A DNA stretch of 64,000 bases from an uncultured Castellaniella sp. (GCF_937988725.1 NZ_CALKHS010000010.1:930001-994000), one strand, 5' to 3'; shown: positions 31,708-40,710, counted from the first letter of the stretch. Numbers and translations: made by a program. Notes: generated by a model not told the origin, from the letters alone.

Positions 31708-31800
31708 GATGGATGGGCTCCTCTTGGCGGGCCGGCCGCGCCGGCGCGAAACCCCGCGCGCGGACGCAGGCCGGGGCCTGGTCGCGAGCGGAGACGGTCA

Positions 31801-32019
31801 TCAATAATGGGGCGGTCGCTCGTCCTGCGGACTGCGCGCGCCGGCCGGCCCTTCGGGCCCCTGCTGCTGGCGCAGCGCCGACAGCTGACGGGCCATGGCC
31901 TCGATCTGCTGCTGTTGGCGGAACACGAGCTGGTTCAGGCGATCCAGCAGGTCATCAGCATAGGTGGCCTTCAGTTCCAGTTCGACGATGCGCGCTTCCA
32001 GCGCGGCGTATTCAGACAT
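31801..32019 (-). CDS. slyX: SlyX family protein
   Basis: 72 residues from the ATG at 32019 (MSEYAALEARIVELELKATY). A coiled coil with heptads (VELELKATYADDLLDRLNQLVFRQQQQIE) is typical of SlyX, a small protein of unknown function often found next to slyD in enterobacteria. The C-terminus is Pro/Gln-rich (PPHY end, as in other SlyX). It lies between the M20 hydrolase and yghU, 93 nt before yghU. Confidence 0.9.
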   Translation of the reverse strand: MSEYAALEARIVELELKATYADDLLDRLNQLVFRQQQQIEAMARQLSALRQQQGPEGPAGARSPQDERPPHY

Positions 32020-32075
32020 GCGTGCGACTCCCGGCAAGCCCTTATTACAGCACAGGCCGCCGGGGCGGACATCGC

Positions 32076-33329
32076 TCAGGCGGCCAGGAAGTCCGCCAGC
32101 AGGCCGGCCATCACGCGCGTGGCGCCCTTCAGATCGCTGAGCATCACGTGTTCGTCGGCCTGCTTGGCCCGGGATTCCAGCACCGTACGCGGCCCCGCCC
32201 CGTACATGACGGTGGGAATGCCGTGTTCGGCATACAGGCGGGCGTCCGCGTACAGCGGCGTGCCCACGGCGGGGATGTCTTCGCCGAACACGTCGCGCGC
32301 ATGCTTCTGCAGGCTGGCGACCAGTTTCTCATGGCCGGGCAGGGGCCGCAGCGCGCGGGCCAGCAGCAGGCGGCGGATGTCCACCGTGATGCCGGGCAGG
32401 CCTTCGACCGCCGCCTGGATGAACTGCCGCACCCGGGCCTCGACCTGCTCGGGATATTCCTCTGGAATCAGGCGGCGGTCCATCTTCAGCACCACCTGCC
32501 CGGGCACCACGTTGGTATTGGTGCCGCCTTCGATCCGGCCCACGATCATGGTCGGATTCGTGATGCCGTCGATGCCGGAATGAATCTCGTCCAGCGCCGC
32601 CGCCTGCCGATAGATTTCCGCCAGGATGCGGCTGGCCGCCTGCAGGGCGTCGTGCCCGGTCCTGGGCGCCGATCCATGCGTGGCCTTGCCCTTGACCGTG
32701 ACCTCGAACTGCAGGCAGCCGTTGTGGGCCGTCACCACGGCATGGCTGAAGCTGGCGCAGACCGCATAATCCGGCTTGCTCAGGCCTCGCTCCAGGAGCC
32801 AGCCCGGGCCCTTGAGGCCGCCGAATTCCTCGTCGTAGGTGAAGTGCAGTTCCACGCCGCCCTTCAGGGGCGCGCCGCCGGATTCCAGCGCCCGCACGGC
32901 ATGCAGGTAGGTGGTGAAATCGCTCTTGGACACGGCCGACGCGCGGCCGTACAGGCGGCCGTCCGCCACTTCGCCGCCATAGGGATCATGCGTCCAGCCC
33001 TCGCCCGGCGGCACCACGTCGCCATGGACGTTCAGGGCGATCACCGGGCCGCCCGGCGCATAGGCGCGTCGCGCGATCAGGTTGGTGATGCTGCGCATGC
33101 CGTAGGCCCGCATTTCGTCCTCGGGCACCGCATGGCGCTCCACCTGCCAGCCCCAGCCTTCCAGCACGGCGGCCACGGCCTCGGCATGCGGGGCGTTGTC
33201 GCCCGGCGGCGTGTCCGTGGGAATGCCCACCAGGCGCTGCAGCAACGCCACCTGCTCATCGAAATGCGCGTCCACCCAGGCATGCAGGCGGGCGGTCAAT
33301 GCGGGATCCGCGGATGCGGTTGCAGTCAT
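32076..33329 (-). CDS. M20/ArgE-DapE family amidohydrolase
   Basis: 417 residues, AGGAG 7 nt before the ATG. Metal-binding motifs of M20 dipeptidase-type enzymes: ALNVHGDVVPPGEG (His, Asp, about 100-113), THDPYGG, and TYDEEFGGLKGPG (general base Glu and ligand Glu). It belongs with the DapE-ArgE group, which cleaves amides such as acyl-amino acids. As the third gene after puuE and alc it may act in the same purine route, perhaps on a ureido compound; this is inferred from position only. Between it and alc there is an 18-bp palindrome at 33349-33366. Confidence 0.86.
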   Translation of the reverse strand: MTATASADPALTARLHAWVDAHFDEQVALLQRLVGIPTDTPPGDNAPHAEAVAAVLEGWGWQVERHAVPEDEMRAYGMRSITNLIARRAYAPGGPVIALNVHGDVVPPGEGWTHDPYGGEVADGRLYGRASAVSKSDFTTYLHAVRALESGGAPLKGGVELHFTYDEEFGGLKGPGWLLERGLSKPDYAVCASFSHAVVTAHNGCLQFEVTVKGKATHGSAPRTGHDALQAASRILAEIYRQAAALDEIHSGIDGITNPTMIVGRIEGGTNTNVVPGQVVLKMDRRLIPEEYPEQVEARVRQFIQAAVEGLPGITVDIRRLLLARALRPLPGHEKLVASLQKHARDVFGEDIPAVGTPLYADARLYAEHGIPTVMYGAGPRTVLESRAKQADEHVMLSDLKGATRVMAGLLADFLAA

Positions 33330-33395
33330 TCATGGTCTCCTGAACAACAGGCGCCCGCGGGCGCCTGCATCGATCAACTGCCGGACGGCGCCGGA

Positions 33396-34436
33396 TCAGC
33401 GGGCCAGGCGGCCCCAGATACGCACGCGGCTGATGCCGCCGTCGGGGAACATGTTCACCCGCACGTGCGACACCGGGCCCACGGGCTGCAGGACGGCGCC
33501 TTCGTAGAAGTGCTGCTTGTCCATCTCGGTCTTCTGCTCGCCCAGCACGGTCGGCCAGAACATCGCCTGGGTGACCAGCGACTGGTCGGTGGATTCCCCG
33601 ACCAGGGCGCCTTGCACCGACACGCGGTCGGGATAGTTGCCCTTGAAGTGGGCGGTGTCGATCTCGATCTTCTCGACCACGACCGGATGGCCCAGTTCGA
33701 TGATGACCCAGTCATTGCCCGGTTCGCGGCGGCGGCGGGTTTCCCAGCCGTCGCCCATGTTGACGCCGCGGCCCGCGGTCAGCAGGGGCATGGGCGAGCC
33801 GAAGTGCGAATCGTTGTAGGCCACGATGCGCCCGCCGCTGGCCAGGGCCGACACTTCGTACAGAGCGTTGGGGTCTTTCTGGTCCCAGTCGCAGGCCGGC
33901 TGGCCGTACACGCGCAGGCGGGCCACGCCGCCGTCCGGGAAGATGTTCAGGCGCAGGTGCGTCCACACGCGATCGTCCGAGATTTCCACGAAATGATGGG
34001 AATTGCCCTGCAGGGACTTGGCGGGGACGATTTCCACCCATTCGGTCTTGTCGCCGGGCTCGCCTTCGCAATAGGCCACCTGCACGGACGCCGCCGGCGG
34101 GAAGTTGCCGGTGAAGTGGCTGGTGTTGATGTCCAGGCCCCGGATCGTGCCGGGCAGGCCCAGCTTGACGATGGCGGTGTCGTTGCCGCCGTTGCGCCGG
34201 CGGCGGGTTTCCCAGCCGTCCATCCACTTGCCGTGGTCGTCGAACTTGCCGACGATGAACACCGGCTCGGAATCCTGCAGCATGCGCGAAGCGCCGGCGA
34301 AGAACTCGTCCGTGCAGGACAGGACCTTCGCGCCCAGCTTCTCGCTGGCCAGGTTCGTGTGACGGGTGGCGAATGCCGGCAGATCGACGGCGGGGGCGTC
34401 GATCACGGTACCGACGGGCAGATTGGAAGAAGCCAT
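33396..34436 (-). CDS. alc: Allantoicase
   Basis: 346 residues from the ATG at 34436 (GGAG 12 nt upstream). Two allantoicase domains: the first (about 25-175) with WETRRRRNGGNDTAIVKLG and FTGNFPPAASVQ, and a second (about 200-340) with WETRRRREPGNDWVIIELG and KGNYPDRVSVQ. Repeated WETRRRR-GND motifs are the signature of this family. The enzyme splits allantoate into ureidoglycolate and urea. It is the middle gene of the puuE-alc-M20 operon. Confidence 0.95.
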   Translation of the reverse strand: MASSNLPVGTVIDAPAVDLPAFATRHTNLASEKLGAKVLSCTDEFFAGASRMLQDSEPVFIVGKFDDHGKWMDGWETRRRRNGGNDTAIVKLGLPGTIRGLDINTSHFTGNFPPAASVQVAYCEGEPGDKTEWVEIVPAKSLQGNSHHFVEISDDRVWTHLRLNIFPDGGVARLRVYGQPACDWDQKDPNALYEVSALASGGRIVAYNDSHFGSPMPLLTAGRGVNMGDGWETRRRREPGNDWVIIELGHPVVVEKIEIDTAHFKGNYPDRVSVQGALVGESTDQSLVTQAMFWPTVLGEQKTEMDKQHFYEGAVLQPVGPVSHVRVNMFPDGGISRVRIWGRLAR

Positions 34437-34571
34437 GGTTATACGCTCCAGAAATTCGGGATGAACCCGCCCGGGCCGGCGCCCGGACGGTAAAGCCAAC
34501 ACGCCGCGCATCGCGCCCGGCGGGAAAAACGGTCCATGCCGGCGGAACGCGTCCGCCGGCGCGGTTGCGGC

Positions 34572-35501
34572 TCAGGCCGCCTTGAAGGGATGTTCCTTGA
34601 CCCAGTGGCGGGCGATGTCGGCGCGGGTGGCGACCCAGACCCGGTCGTGCTTCTGGATGTGGTCCAGGAAGCGCTGCAGGCCGGCGAAGCGGCCGGGACG
34701 GCCCGTCAGGCGGCAATGCAGGCCCACGGACATCATCTTGGGCGTGGTCTCGCCTTCGGCGTACAGCACGTCGAAGGCATCGCGCAGGTAATGGAAGAAA
34801 TGATCGGCCGTGTTGAAGCCCTGCGGCGAGGCGAAGCGCATGTCGTTCGTGTCCAGGGTATAGGGCACGATCAGCTGGGGGTGGGTCTTGCCATTGCCCA
34901 GGTCCACTTCGGTCCAGAACGGCAGGTCGTCGCCGTAATAGTCGGCGTCGTACAGGAACTTGCCTTCCTCGGCGACGATGCGCAGGGTGTTGGGGCTGTC
35001 GCGGCCGGTGTACCAGCCTTCGGGGTGGCGGCCCAGCAGCTGGGTGACGACTTCCACGCAGCGCTGGAAGTGCTCGCGCTCGACCGATTCCGGCACGTCC
35101 TGATAGTGGATCCAGCGATAGCCGTGGCAGGCGACCTCATGGCCCAGCTCGACGAAGGCGCGCGCCACGTCGGGATTGCGTTCCAGCGCCATGCCCACGC
35201 CGAACACCGTCAGCGGCAGGCCGCGGCGTTCGAATTCCCGCAGGATGCGCCAGACACCGGCCCGGGAACCGTACTCGTAGATCGATTCCATCGACAGGTG
35301 GCGGGCGGGATAGGCCGCGGCGCCGATGATTTCCGACAGGAACTGTTCGGAACCGGCATCCCCGTTCAGCACGCAGTTCTCACCGCCTTCTTCGTAGTTC
35401 ATCACGAACTGCACGGCCACGCGGGCCTGGCCGGGCCAGTTGGCCTGCGGCGGCGTGCGGCCATAGCCGATGAGGTCGCGCGGATACTTGGGGTCTGTCA
35501 T
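34572..35501 (-). CDS. puuE: Metal-independent allantoinase PuuE (polysaccharide deacetylase fold)
   Basis: 309 residues, AGGAG 7 nt before the ATG. It starts PRDLIGYGRTPPQANWPG and continues with FVMNYEEGGENCVLNGD, both typical of PuuE allantoinases. The NodB-like domain has EVACHGYRWIHYQDV and RDSPNTLRIVAEEGKFLYD. It opens the hydantoin ring of allantoin to allantoate without the dinuclear metal centre used by the AllB type. It heads the operon with alc and the M20 gene. It is not fused to an OHCU decarboxylase, unlike some relatives. Confidence 0.94.
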   Translation of the reverse strand: MTDPKYPRDLIGYGRTPPQANWPGQARVAVQFVMNYEEGGENCVLNGDAGSEQFLSEIIGAAAYPARHLSMESIYEYGSRAGVWRILREFERRGLPLTVFGVGMALERNPDVARAFVELGHEVACHGYRWIHYQDVPESVEREHFQRCVEVVTQLLGRHPEGWYTGRDSPNTLRIVAEEGKFLYDADYYGDDLPFWTEVDLGNGKTHPQLIVPYTLDTNDMRFASPQGFNTADHFFHYLRDAFDVLYAEGETTPKMMSVGLHCRLTGRPGRFAGLQRFLDHIQKHDRVWVATRADIARHWVKEHPFKAA

Positions 35502-35549
35502 GAAGGGTCTCCTGATGAATGAAGTCCGGCCGCCGGCGCCCGCAAGGCG

Positions 35550-36308
35550 TCAGGGCCGCACACTGAAAGCCGACCAGGGATCGGCGCCGCCTTCCGAGGG
35601 CACCTCCATCCGCTGTTCGCAGTCCTGCAAATGGTGGTCCATGGCGGCCCGCGCGCCCTGCGCGTCGCGCCGCCGGATGTGATCCAGAATGTCCCGATGC
35701 TCGACATAGGAACAGGCGCTGCCTTCGGGGCTGCCGCCCAGGGCGATGATCAGCGTCGTGCGGGCGCACAGCCCCGACAGCATGTCCGTCAGCACCTGGT
35801 TGTCGAGCAGGCGGGCCAGCTCGACGTGAAAGGCGTTCGACAGGCGGATCCAGCTGATCCGGTCGCCCTGTTCGTAGGCCTGCTGTTCCCGGGCCACCAT
35901 GTCGTCCAGCGGCGCCAGGCGCCGATCGATGTCGTCCAGGGCGACCAGCTGGTCGATGGTGATGCCTTCCAGGGCGCGGCGCATGGCGAAGACGTCGCGC
36001 ACTTCCTTGGGGGTGGCCTGCCAGACCCGCGCCCCCCGGTTGGGCTCGATCAGCACGACCTTGTCGTAGGCCAACTGCGCCAGGGCCGCCCGCACGGTGC
36101 TGCGCGAGCAATCGAAGACCGAGCACAGCGTGGCCTCGGTCAGCTTGGCGCCGGGCAGCAGGCGGCGGTCCATGGCGGCATCGAAGATTTCGCCATAGAC
36201 GCGGTCGACTTCGGACGGACTGCCGGCGGCCTTGGGGTTGCGCAGGGAAGAGGCCCGGGGGGCCTTCAAGTCCGGCGAAACGCCACGCGGAGATTTCAAT
36301 TGGAGCAT
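35550..36308 (-). CDS. GntR/FCD-family regulator of the urate genes
   Basis: 252 residues from the ATG at 36308; the frame is open further but the operator would then lie inside the gene. Winged helix-turn-helix (about 50-110): VYGEIFDAAMDRRLLPGAKLTEATLCSVFDCSRSTVRAALAQLAYDKVV. The FCD ligand-binding domain (about 120-240) has RRALEGITIDQLVALDD and an SNAFHVELARLLDNQVL with metal-binding His. It is located between the two urate operons and presumably senses a purine intermediate and controls both promoters. Confidence 0.9.
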   Translation of the reverse strand: MLQLKSPRGVSPDLKAPRASSLRNPKAAGSPSEVDRVYGEIFDAAMDRRLLPGAKLTEATLCSVFDCSRSTVRAALAQLAYDKVVLIEPNRGARVWQATPKEVRDVFAMRRALEGITIDQLVALDDIDRRLAPLDDMVAREQQAYEQGDRISWIRLSNAFHVELARLLDNQVLTDMLSGLCARTTLIIALGGSPEGSACSYVEHRDILDHIRRRDAQGARAAMDHHLQDCEQRMEVPSEGGADPWSAFSVRP

Positions 36309-36351
36309 CGGCACATGCGACCCTGGAGGGGGTCGAAGCATCATCAACAAA

Positions 36352-36408
36352 AATTGTTGACAATTATTGGGGATCACGCGAGAATCGTCAACACAAATTG
36401 TCGACAAC
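36352..36408. promoter_or_regulatory. Two GntR-type operator palindromes
   Basis: AATTGT-TG-ACAATT (36352-36365) and AATTGT-CG-ACAAC (36396-36408) share the core TTGT-N2-ACAA. They lie 43-44 bp centre to centre in the intergenic region between the GntR gene and uraH. FCD-family GntR proteins often bind such TTGTnnACAA sites. Positions just upstream of both promoters would allow control of both directions. Confidence 0.8.
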
Positions 36409-36575
36409 ATGTCGGATGCCCGGCCGGACGCTCTCCGCACTCCTGCCGGCTCTGACGCAAACCATCCTGCCCCGAGGCTCTCCGTTTCCACGCGGCCGCC
36501 TCGCGAACCGATACCTCGTATCGGGACGGCCAGACCGGGGGCCCACTGGCAGGATACTGACCGGGGATCAATCTC

Positions 36576-36929
36576 ATGGGAAAACTTTCCACCCATGTCC
36601 TGGACACCGTACACGGTGTGCCGGCTCAGGGCGTCGCCCTGGAACTCTATCGCCTGAACGGCGAAACCCGTACCCTGCTCGCACAAACGGCCACCAATCA
36701 CGACGGCCGCTGTGACGCGCCTTTGCTCAGCGGCGACGCCCTGGTCAAAGGCACCTACGAGCTCGTCTTCCATGCGGGGGATTACTTCGCGGCCAAGGGC
36801 GTGGATCTGCCCGAACCGCGTTTCGTGGACGTCGTGGTCCTGCGGTTCGGCATCGCCAACCCGGAACAGAACTACCACGTGCCGCTGGTCGTCACGCCGT
36901 GGACCTGGTCCACGTATCGCGGCAGCTGA
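36576..36929 (+). CDS. uraH: 5-hydroxyisourate hydrolase
   Basis: 117 residues. KLSTHVLDTVHGVPAQGVALELY at the N-terminus and the C-terminal YRGS signature, with the conserved His9-Arg-His catalytic set (THVLD, GRCDAP, NYHVPLVV), make this a transthyretin-related HIUase. It hydrolyses 5-hydroxyisourate, the product of the urate oxidase encoded next. The puuD ATG follows 55 nt after its stop with a good GGAG site, so they form one operon. Confidence 0.96.
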   Translation: MGKLSTHVLDTVHGVPAQGVALELYRLNGETRTLLAQTATNHDGRCDAPLLSGDALVKGTYELVFHAGDYFAAKGVDLPEPRFVDVVVLRFGIANPEQNYHVPLVVTPWTWSTYRGS

Positions 36930-36984
36930 ACCACATCCCTTCCCCCATCATCCTGATCAACTAAAAAGTAGAGGAGACCTCGTC

Positions 36985-38241
36985 ATGGAAGGTTTTTTCC
37001 TGGAATACGGCAATCTGCTGCTGCGCTGGCTGCACGTGATCGCCGCCATCGCCTGGATCGGCGAATCGATCTATTTCGTCATGCTGGACCTCAGCCTGCA
37101 CGCCCCCAAGGGCGAGCACAGCAAGAAGCTGGGCGTCTACGGTGAACTCTGGGCCGTCCACGGCGGCGGCTTCTATCACAACCAGAAGTACCTGACCAAC
37201 CCGCCCGAGCTGCCCGACGACCTGCACTGGTCGTTCTGGAAGGCCTACACCACCTGGCTGTCCGGTTTCGGCCTGTTCATGCTGCTGTACCTGCTGAAAG
37301 CCGACATCTACCTGGTGAACCCCGCCAGCCCCTGGGAATGGGCCCGCAACATGAACGGCGTCGAAGCCGGCATCCTGGCCGTGCTGTTCCTGGTCGTCGG
37401 CTACAACGTGTATTCGCGCCTGTGCCGCATCATCAGCCCGACCGTGAACCACGACGGCTGGCTGAGCGCCGCCGTGGGCGTGATGATGGTGATCGTCGCC
37501 TGGCTGACCACGCAGATCTTCCCGGGCCGCGCGGCCTTCCTGATCACGGGCGCCCTGATGGCCACCTGCATGTCGGCCAACGTATTCTTCTGGATCATTC
37601 CCGGCCAGCGCCGCATGGTCAAGGCCCTGAAGGCCGGCGAAAAGCCCAATCCGCTGGACGGCGCCTGGGGCAAGCAGCGTTCGGTGCACAACACCTACTT
37701 CACGCTGCCGGTGATCTTCCTGATGCTCAGCAACCACTATTCGTTCACCTACTCGAACGAATACGCCTGGGTCATCATGACGCTGTTCATCTTCGCCGGC
37801 GCCGTGATCCGCCAGTACTTCGTGCTGCGCCACACCGGCAAGAACGACCTGCGCTACCCGGCCGCGGGCATCGTCCTGCTGGCCATCATCGGCTGGATCG
37901 CCGCCCCGGCGCCCGTCGCCGCGCCGGCCGCCCCGGTTCCCGCCCCGTCGGTCAGCCAGGCCGGCGGCGCGGCCGCCCCTGCCGCCGCGACGGGCGCAGT
38001 CACCCTGGAACAGGTGCACGGCATCATCGCCGCCCGCTGCGTGGAATGCCACTCGGCCAAGCCCACCCAGCCCGGCTTCGCCGCCGCCCCGGCCGGCATC
38101 ATGCTGGACACCACGGCCGAAACCCTGCAGCACGCCGCCCAGATCAAGCAGGTGGTGGGCAACAAGTACATGCCGCTGGCCAACCTGACCAAGATGACCG
38201 ACGAGGAACGCGCCGTCATCGCTTCCTGGAACGGGAAGTAA
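36985..38241 (+). CDS. puuD: PuuD: membrane urate oxidase with cytochrome c domain
   Basis: 418 residues, AGGAG site. Eight membrane segments (about 10-310) form the DUF989 urate-oxidising domain, with conserved His in WLHVIAAIAWIGESIYFVMLD and HGGGFYHNQKYL. A Pro/Ala linker (about 315-340) leads to a cytochrome c domain with the haem site C352-VE-C355-H356 and a later Met in NKYMPLANLTKMT. PuuD passes electrons from urate to the respiratory chain via its haem instead of making hydrogen peroxide. The next step would need OHCU decarboxylase, which is not seen in this window. Confidence 0.95.
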   Translation: MEGFFLEYGNLLLRWLHVIAAIAWIGESIYFVMLDLSLHAPKGEHSKKLGVYGELWAVHGGGFYHNQKYLTNPPELPDDLHWSFWKAYTTWLSGFGLFMLLYLLKADIYLVNPASPWEWARNMNGVEAGILAVLFLVVGYNVYSRLCRIISPTVNHDGWLSAAVGVMMVIVAWLTTQIFPGRAAFLITGALMATCMSANVFFWIIPGQRRMVKALKAGEKPNPLDGAWGKQRSVHNTYFTLPVIFLMLSNHYSFTYSNEYAWVIMTLFIFAGAVIRQYFVLRHTGKNDLRYPAAGIVLLAIIGWIAAPAPVAAPAAPVPAPSVSQAGGAAAPAAATGAVTLEQVHGIIAARCVECHSAKPTQPGFAAAPAGIMLDTTAETLQHAAQIKQVVGNKYMPLANLTKMTDEERAVIASWNGK

Positions 38242-38418
38242 GGCCGCGGCGGCGCATCCGATGCGCCGCCGCATCACTCATCGGCGCGGGGCCATGCCCG
38301 CTTCGCGCCGGCCAGCCGCCCGCAGCGCCTGCCCGTCAGGAGATCCGCTGCGGGTGGCTTTTCAGTTCGACCGGCGTCTTCCCATAAAATCCCCTGAACA
38401 CCATTCAGGAGATCTTCC

Positions 38419-38922
38419 ATGCCCCGCGCGCTCGTCGTCATCGACATCCAGAACGATTACTTTCCGGGCGGAGCGCTCCCGCTGCACGCCCCAGAGGCAA
38501 CGGAAGCCGCCATCGTCCAAGCCATCGCCAAAGCCCGCCAGGCCGGGGACCGCATCGTGCTGATACGGCACGTCTCGCCCCTGGCCACAGGATTGTTCGC
38601 GGCGAACAGCCCGGGTTCCGAGATCCGGCCCGCCATCCTGGCCGCCGCCGGGGACGCGCCGGTGGTCGTCAAGCAGTTCGCGGACGCCTTCCAGGAGACC
38701 GGCCTGGCCGCGCAACTGGAAGGCATCGACACGCTGCTGGTGTGCGGCATGATGACCCAGAACTGCGTGGTCTTCACCGCCATGTCGGCGGATGCGCAGC
38801 CCTTCGAGGTCACCGTCCTGGAGGACCTGTGCGCGGCGCCGACGGAAGTCGTGCACCGCATCGCCCTGAACGCCCTGCGTTCGAAGCTGACGGTGCGCAA
38901 GTCCGGCGAGATCTGGGGGTAA
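38419..38922 (+). CDS. Isochorismatase-family cysteine hydrolase
   Basis: 167 residues. The catalytic triad of the family is visible: Asp9 (VVIDIQNDYF), Lys85 (VVVKQFADAF) and Cys116 (GMMTQNCVVFT). These enzymes hydrolyse amides or ureido compounds such as nicotinamide, biuret and ureidoacrylate. It follows puuD by 177 nt with no clear promoter, so a role in ureido metabolism is possible. Its substrate is unknown. It converges with the pilus operon. Confidence 0.9.
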   Translation: MPRALVVIDIQNDYFPGGALPLHAPEATEAAIVQAIAKARQAGDRIVLIRHVSPLATGLFAANSPGSEIRPAILAAAGDAPVVVKQFADAFQETGLAAQLEGIDTLLVCGMMTQNCVVFTAMSADAQPFEVTVLEDLCAAPTEVVHRIALNALRSKLTVRKSGEIWG

Positions 38923-38960
38923 GCGTCGCGCCTTCGGAAACGGCGCGGCGCATTTTCCGC

Positions 38961-40052
38961 TCAACGGCTGTTGGGCTGGCAGATGAACCCCTGCACCAGA
39001 CCTTCCGGGGCGATGAGGGAACCGCTTTCCGCCACCTGGATCCCGAGATACCCGGGCAGGCAGCTGCAGATCCCCGTCAGCGGATTGGAAGTCGCCTGCC
39101 CGGTGGCGCTGAAACAGCCCCGGCGACTGCTGATCATGTAGCCGCCGCCCGCCGGGCGCGCCAGTTCCTGCCAGAATCCCTGGCGGCAGATCAGCAGGCC
39201 GGCATAGCGGCCGTCCCGGCCCACCGCGCCCTCCAGGGCGCAGGCGGTGTTGCCGGTCCTGCCCTGGTCCAGCAGCAGTCCTTCCCGCGCCTGCAGCCAG
39301 GCCCCGCCGCGGATCGTGCCGCCGATTGACGCATCCCCCTGGAAATCGGGATCGCGCTCGTCCCGGACACGCAGGAAATCCGCATGATCGTCGGATTCCC
39401 CGCCCCCGCCGGCGCCGCCGGCATCCGCCGCCAGATCGGCCGCCAGCGCCACGGCGCCGCTCGCCCAGGAAGCGTCCGGCGGCACGCCGAGGCGCTGCCC
39501 CGCTCCCCGGAAATGCAGCGGATCGTCGGGCCAAAGCACCAGGCCGCGCCCCTGCGCCGCCAGCAGCCACTCGGCCACCAGCGCCTCGTCGACCCGGCCG
39601 TCCGGCCGCGCCAGGCCCGCGCGGGTGCCGACCAGGGCCTGCACCCGGCAAGGGGACTGCGGACAGGACCCGATACGCGACACCCGCAACGCCAGGGTCT
39701 GGCGCAAGGGCCCCGCGCCCTGCCAACCCGGCGGCAGCAGGCCGGCAGCCTGCAGCTCGGTCCATTCGGGGGCCGCCCAATCGGCAATCCCGTGGGCGGC
39801 CAGCGCCTGCGGGGAATCCGCCTGCCGCAAAGCATCGGCATGCCGCTGCAGATAGGCCCGGGCCGCCGCATGGGCCGGTTCCATCCAGGCCGCCAGGGCC
39901 TGGGCCTGCAGAACCCGCGCCCGCTGCGCCCATTCCTGCCCCGCCCAGACCGCCACGGCCAGGCTCAGCGCCGCCGCCAGCATGAACTCCAGCAGCAGGG
40001 AGCCGCGCTGTCCGAGCCGCTCAGCGCACATGGAAGACGAACTGATTGGCAT
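38961..40052 (-). CDS. PilV-like minor type IVb pilin (probable tip adhesin)
   Basis: 363 residues; ATG 40052 (AAGGG 4 nt upstream) or 40031, both overlapping the end of pilS. A short leader ends QRG, followed by the processed helix SLLLEFMLAAALSLAVAVW with the conserved Glu at +5. The large C-terminal domain contains 12 or so Cys and Gly-rich loops, including CSCLPGYLGIQVAESGSLIAPEG. In R64 the matching pilV gene encodes the tip adhesin and its end is switched by a shufflon. Here no inverted repeats or recombinase are seen after the gene, so this one is fixed. Confidence 0.78.
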   Translation of the reverse strand: MPISSSSMCAERLGQRGSLLLEFMLAAALSLAVAVWAGQEWAQRARVLQAQALAAWMEPAHAAARAYLQRHADALRQADSPQALAAHGIADWAAPEWTELQAAGLLPPGWQGAGPLRQTLALRVSRIGSCPQSPCRVQALVGTRAGLARPDGRVDEALVAEWLLAAQGRGLVLWPDDPLHFRGAGQRLGVPPDASWASGAVALAADLAADAGGAGGGGESDDHADFLRVRDERDPDFQGDASIGGTIRGGAWLQAREGLLLDQGRTGNTACALEGAVGRDGRYAGLLICRQGFWQELARPAGGGYMISSRRGCFSATGQATSNPLTGICSCLPGYLGIQVAESGSLIAPEGLVQGFICQPNSR

Positions 40053-40710
40053 CGCCCTTGGCGCACGCCGATTCGGCGGACAGGGCGCTGTAAGGGGTCG
40101 CGTCGTCCTTCACGGTGCGCGCCGCCCCGCCGTCGGCGCTGACCGTGATGCGCTCGGCCACCCGCTGCAGCACCGAAGCGATCGACGGGCACGCCACGTG
40201 ATTGACCCGCAGCAGACGCAGCAGGAAGCCGGCGCCGGCCTCGTCGGGTTCGACTTCGATGGTGCCGCCGCCCCCCAGGCCATGCAGGATGGTCCCGTCC
40301 GCCGCGCGCGTCAGCACGGTCGAATCCGCCACCATCGACGTCAGATTCGCGGTGCTGATCTCGGCATAGGGCGGCTCTCCGGAAGTCCCGGCGTTGATGC
40401 GCGTGTGCATGACGAAGCGCGCCAGTTCCTGGCCGACCTTGGGAACCTTGTTTTCCAGCACGTAGCCGCCGATGGCGGGAATCCCGATCACCGCGATCAG
40501 CAGCACGATGGCCGTGACGATCGACACCTCGATCAGCGAGAAGCCCTGTTGGGCCCGCCGGCGGGCAGCGGGCCGGCCGCCATCCATCCATTCCCGCTCC
40601 GCGGGCCGGCCACCCGCTGCTTGCCGCGTCCGGTCGGCTGCGCGCCGCCGCGCGCGGCGGCGACCCGGAGATCCGGCCGCTTCTGTCCACTGACGATCTT
40701 GGTGCTGCAT
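40021..40710 (-). CDS. PilS-like major type IVb prepilin
   Basis: 229 residues from the ATG at 40710, with an excellent AAGGGGG site; another ATG lies 15 codons before the cleavage site. The very long basic leader (about 60 residues) ends AQQG and is followed by FSLIEVSIVTAIVLLIAVIG, the type IVb pilin helix with Glu at +5. The globular part has two Cys (HVACPSI and SACAKGD) that likely form the D-region disulfide. This should be the main subunit of the pilus. Cleavage by a prepilin peptidase encoded elsewhere is required. Confidence 0.82.
   Translation of the reverse strand: MQHQDRQWTEAAGSPGRRRARRRAADRTRQAAGGRPAEREWMDGGRPAARRRAQQGFSLIEVSIVTAIVLLIAVIGIPAIGGYVLENKVPKVGQELARFVMHTRINAGTSGEPPYAEISTANLTSMVADSTVLTRAADGTILHGLGGGGTIEVEPDEAGAGFLLRLLRVNHVACPSIASVLQRVAERITVSADGGAARTVKDDATPYSALSAESACAKGDANQFVFHVR

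Noticed and set aside
33349..33366. 18-bp GC-rich palindrome between the M20 and alc genes as a terminator
   Set aside because: No T-tract follows on either strand; at most it is a weak processing or attenuation hairpin.
38923..38960. Shufflon after the pilV-like gene
   Set aside because: Only 38 bp separate pilV from the convergent hydrolase gene; there are no inverted repeats and no Rci recombinase.
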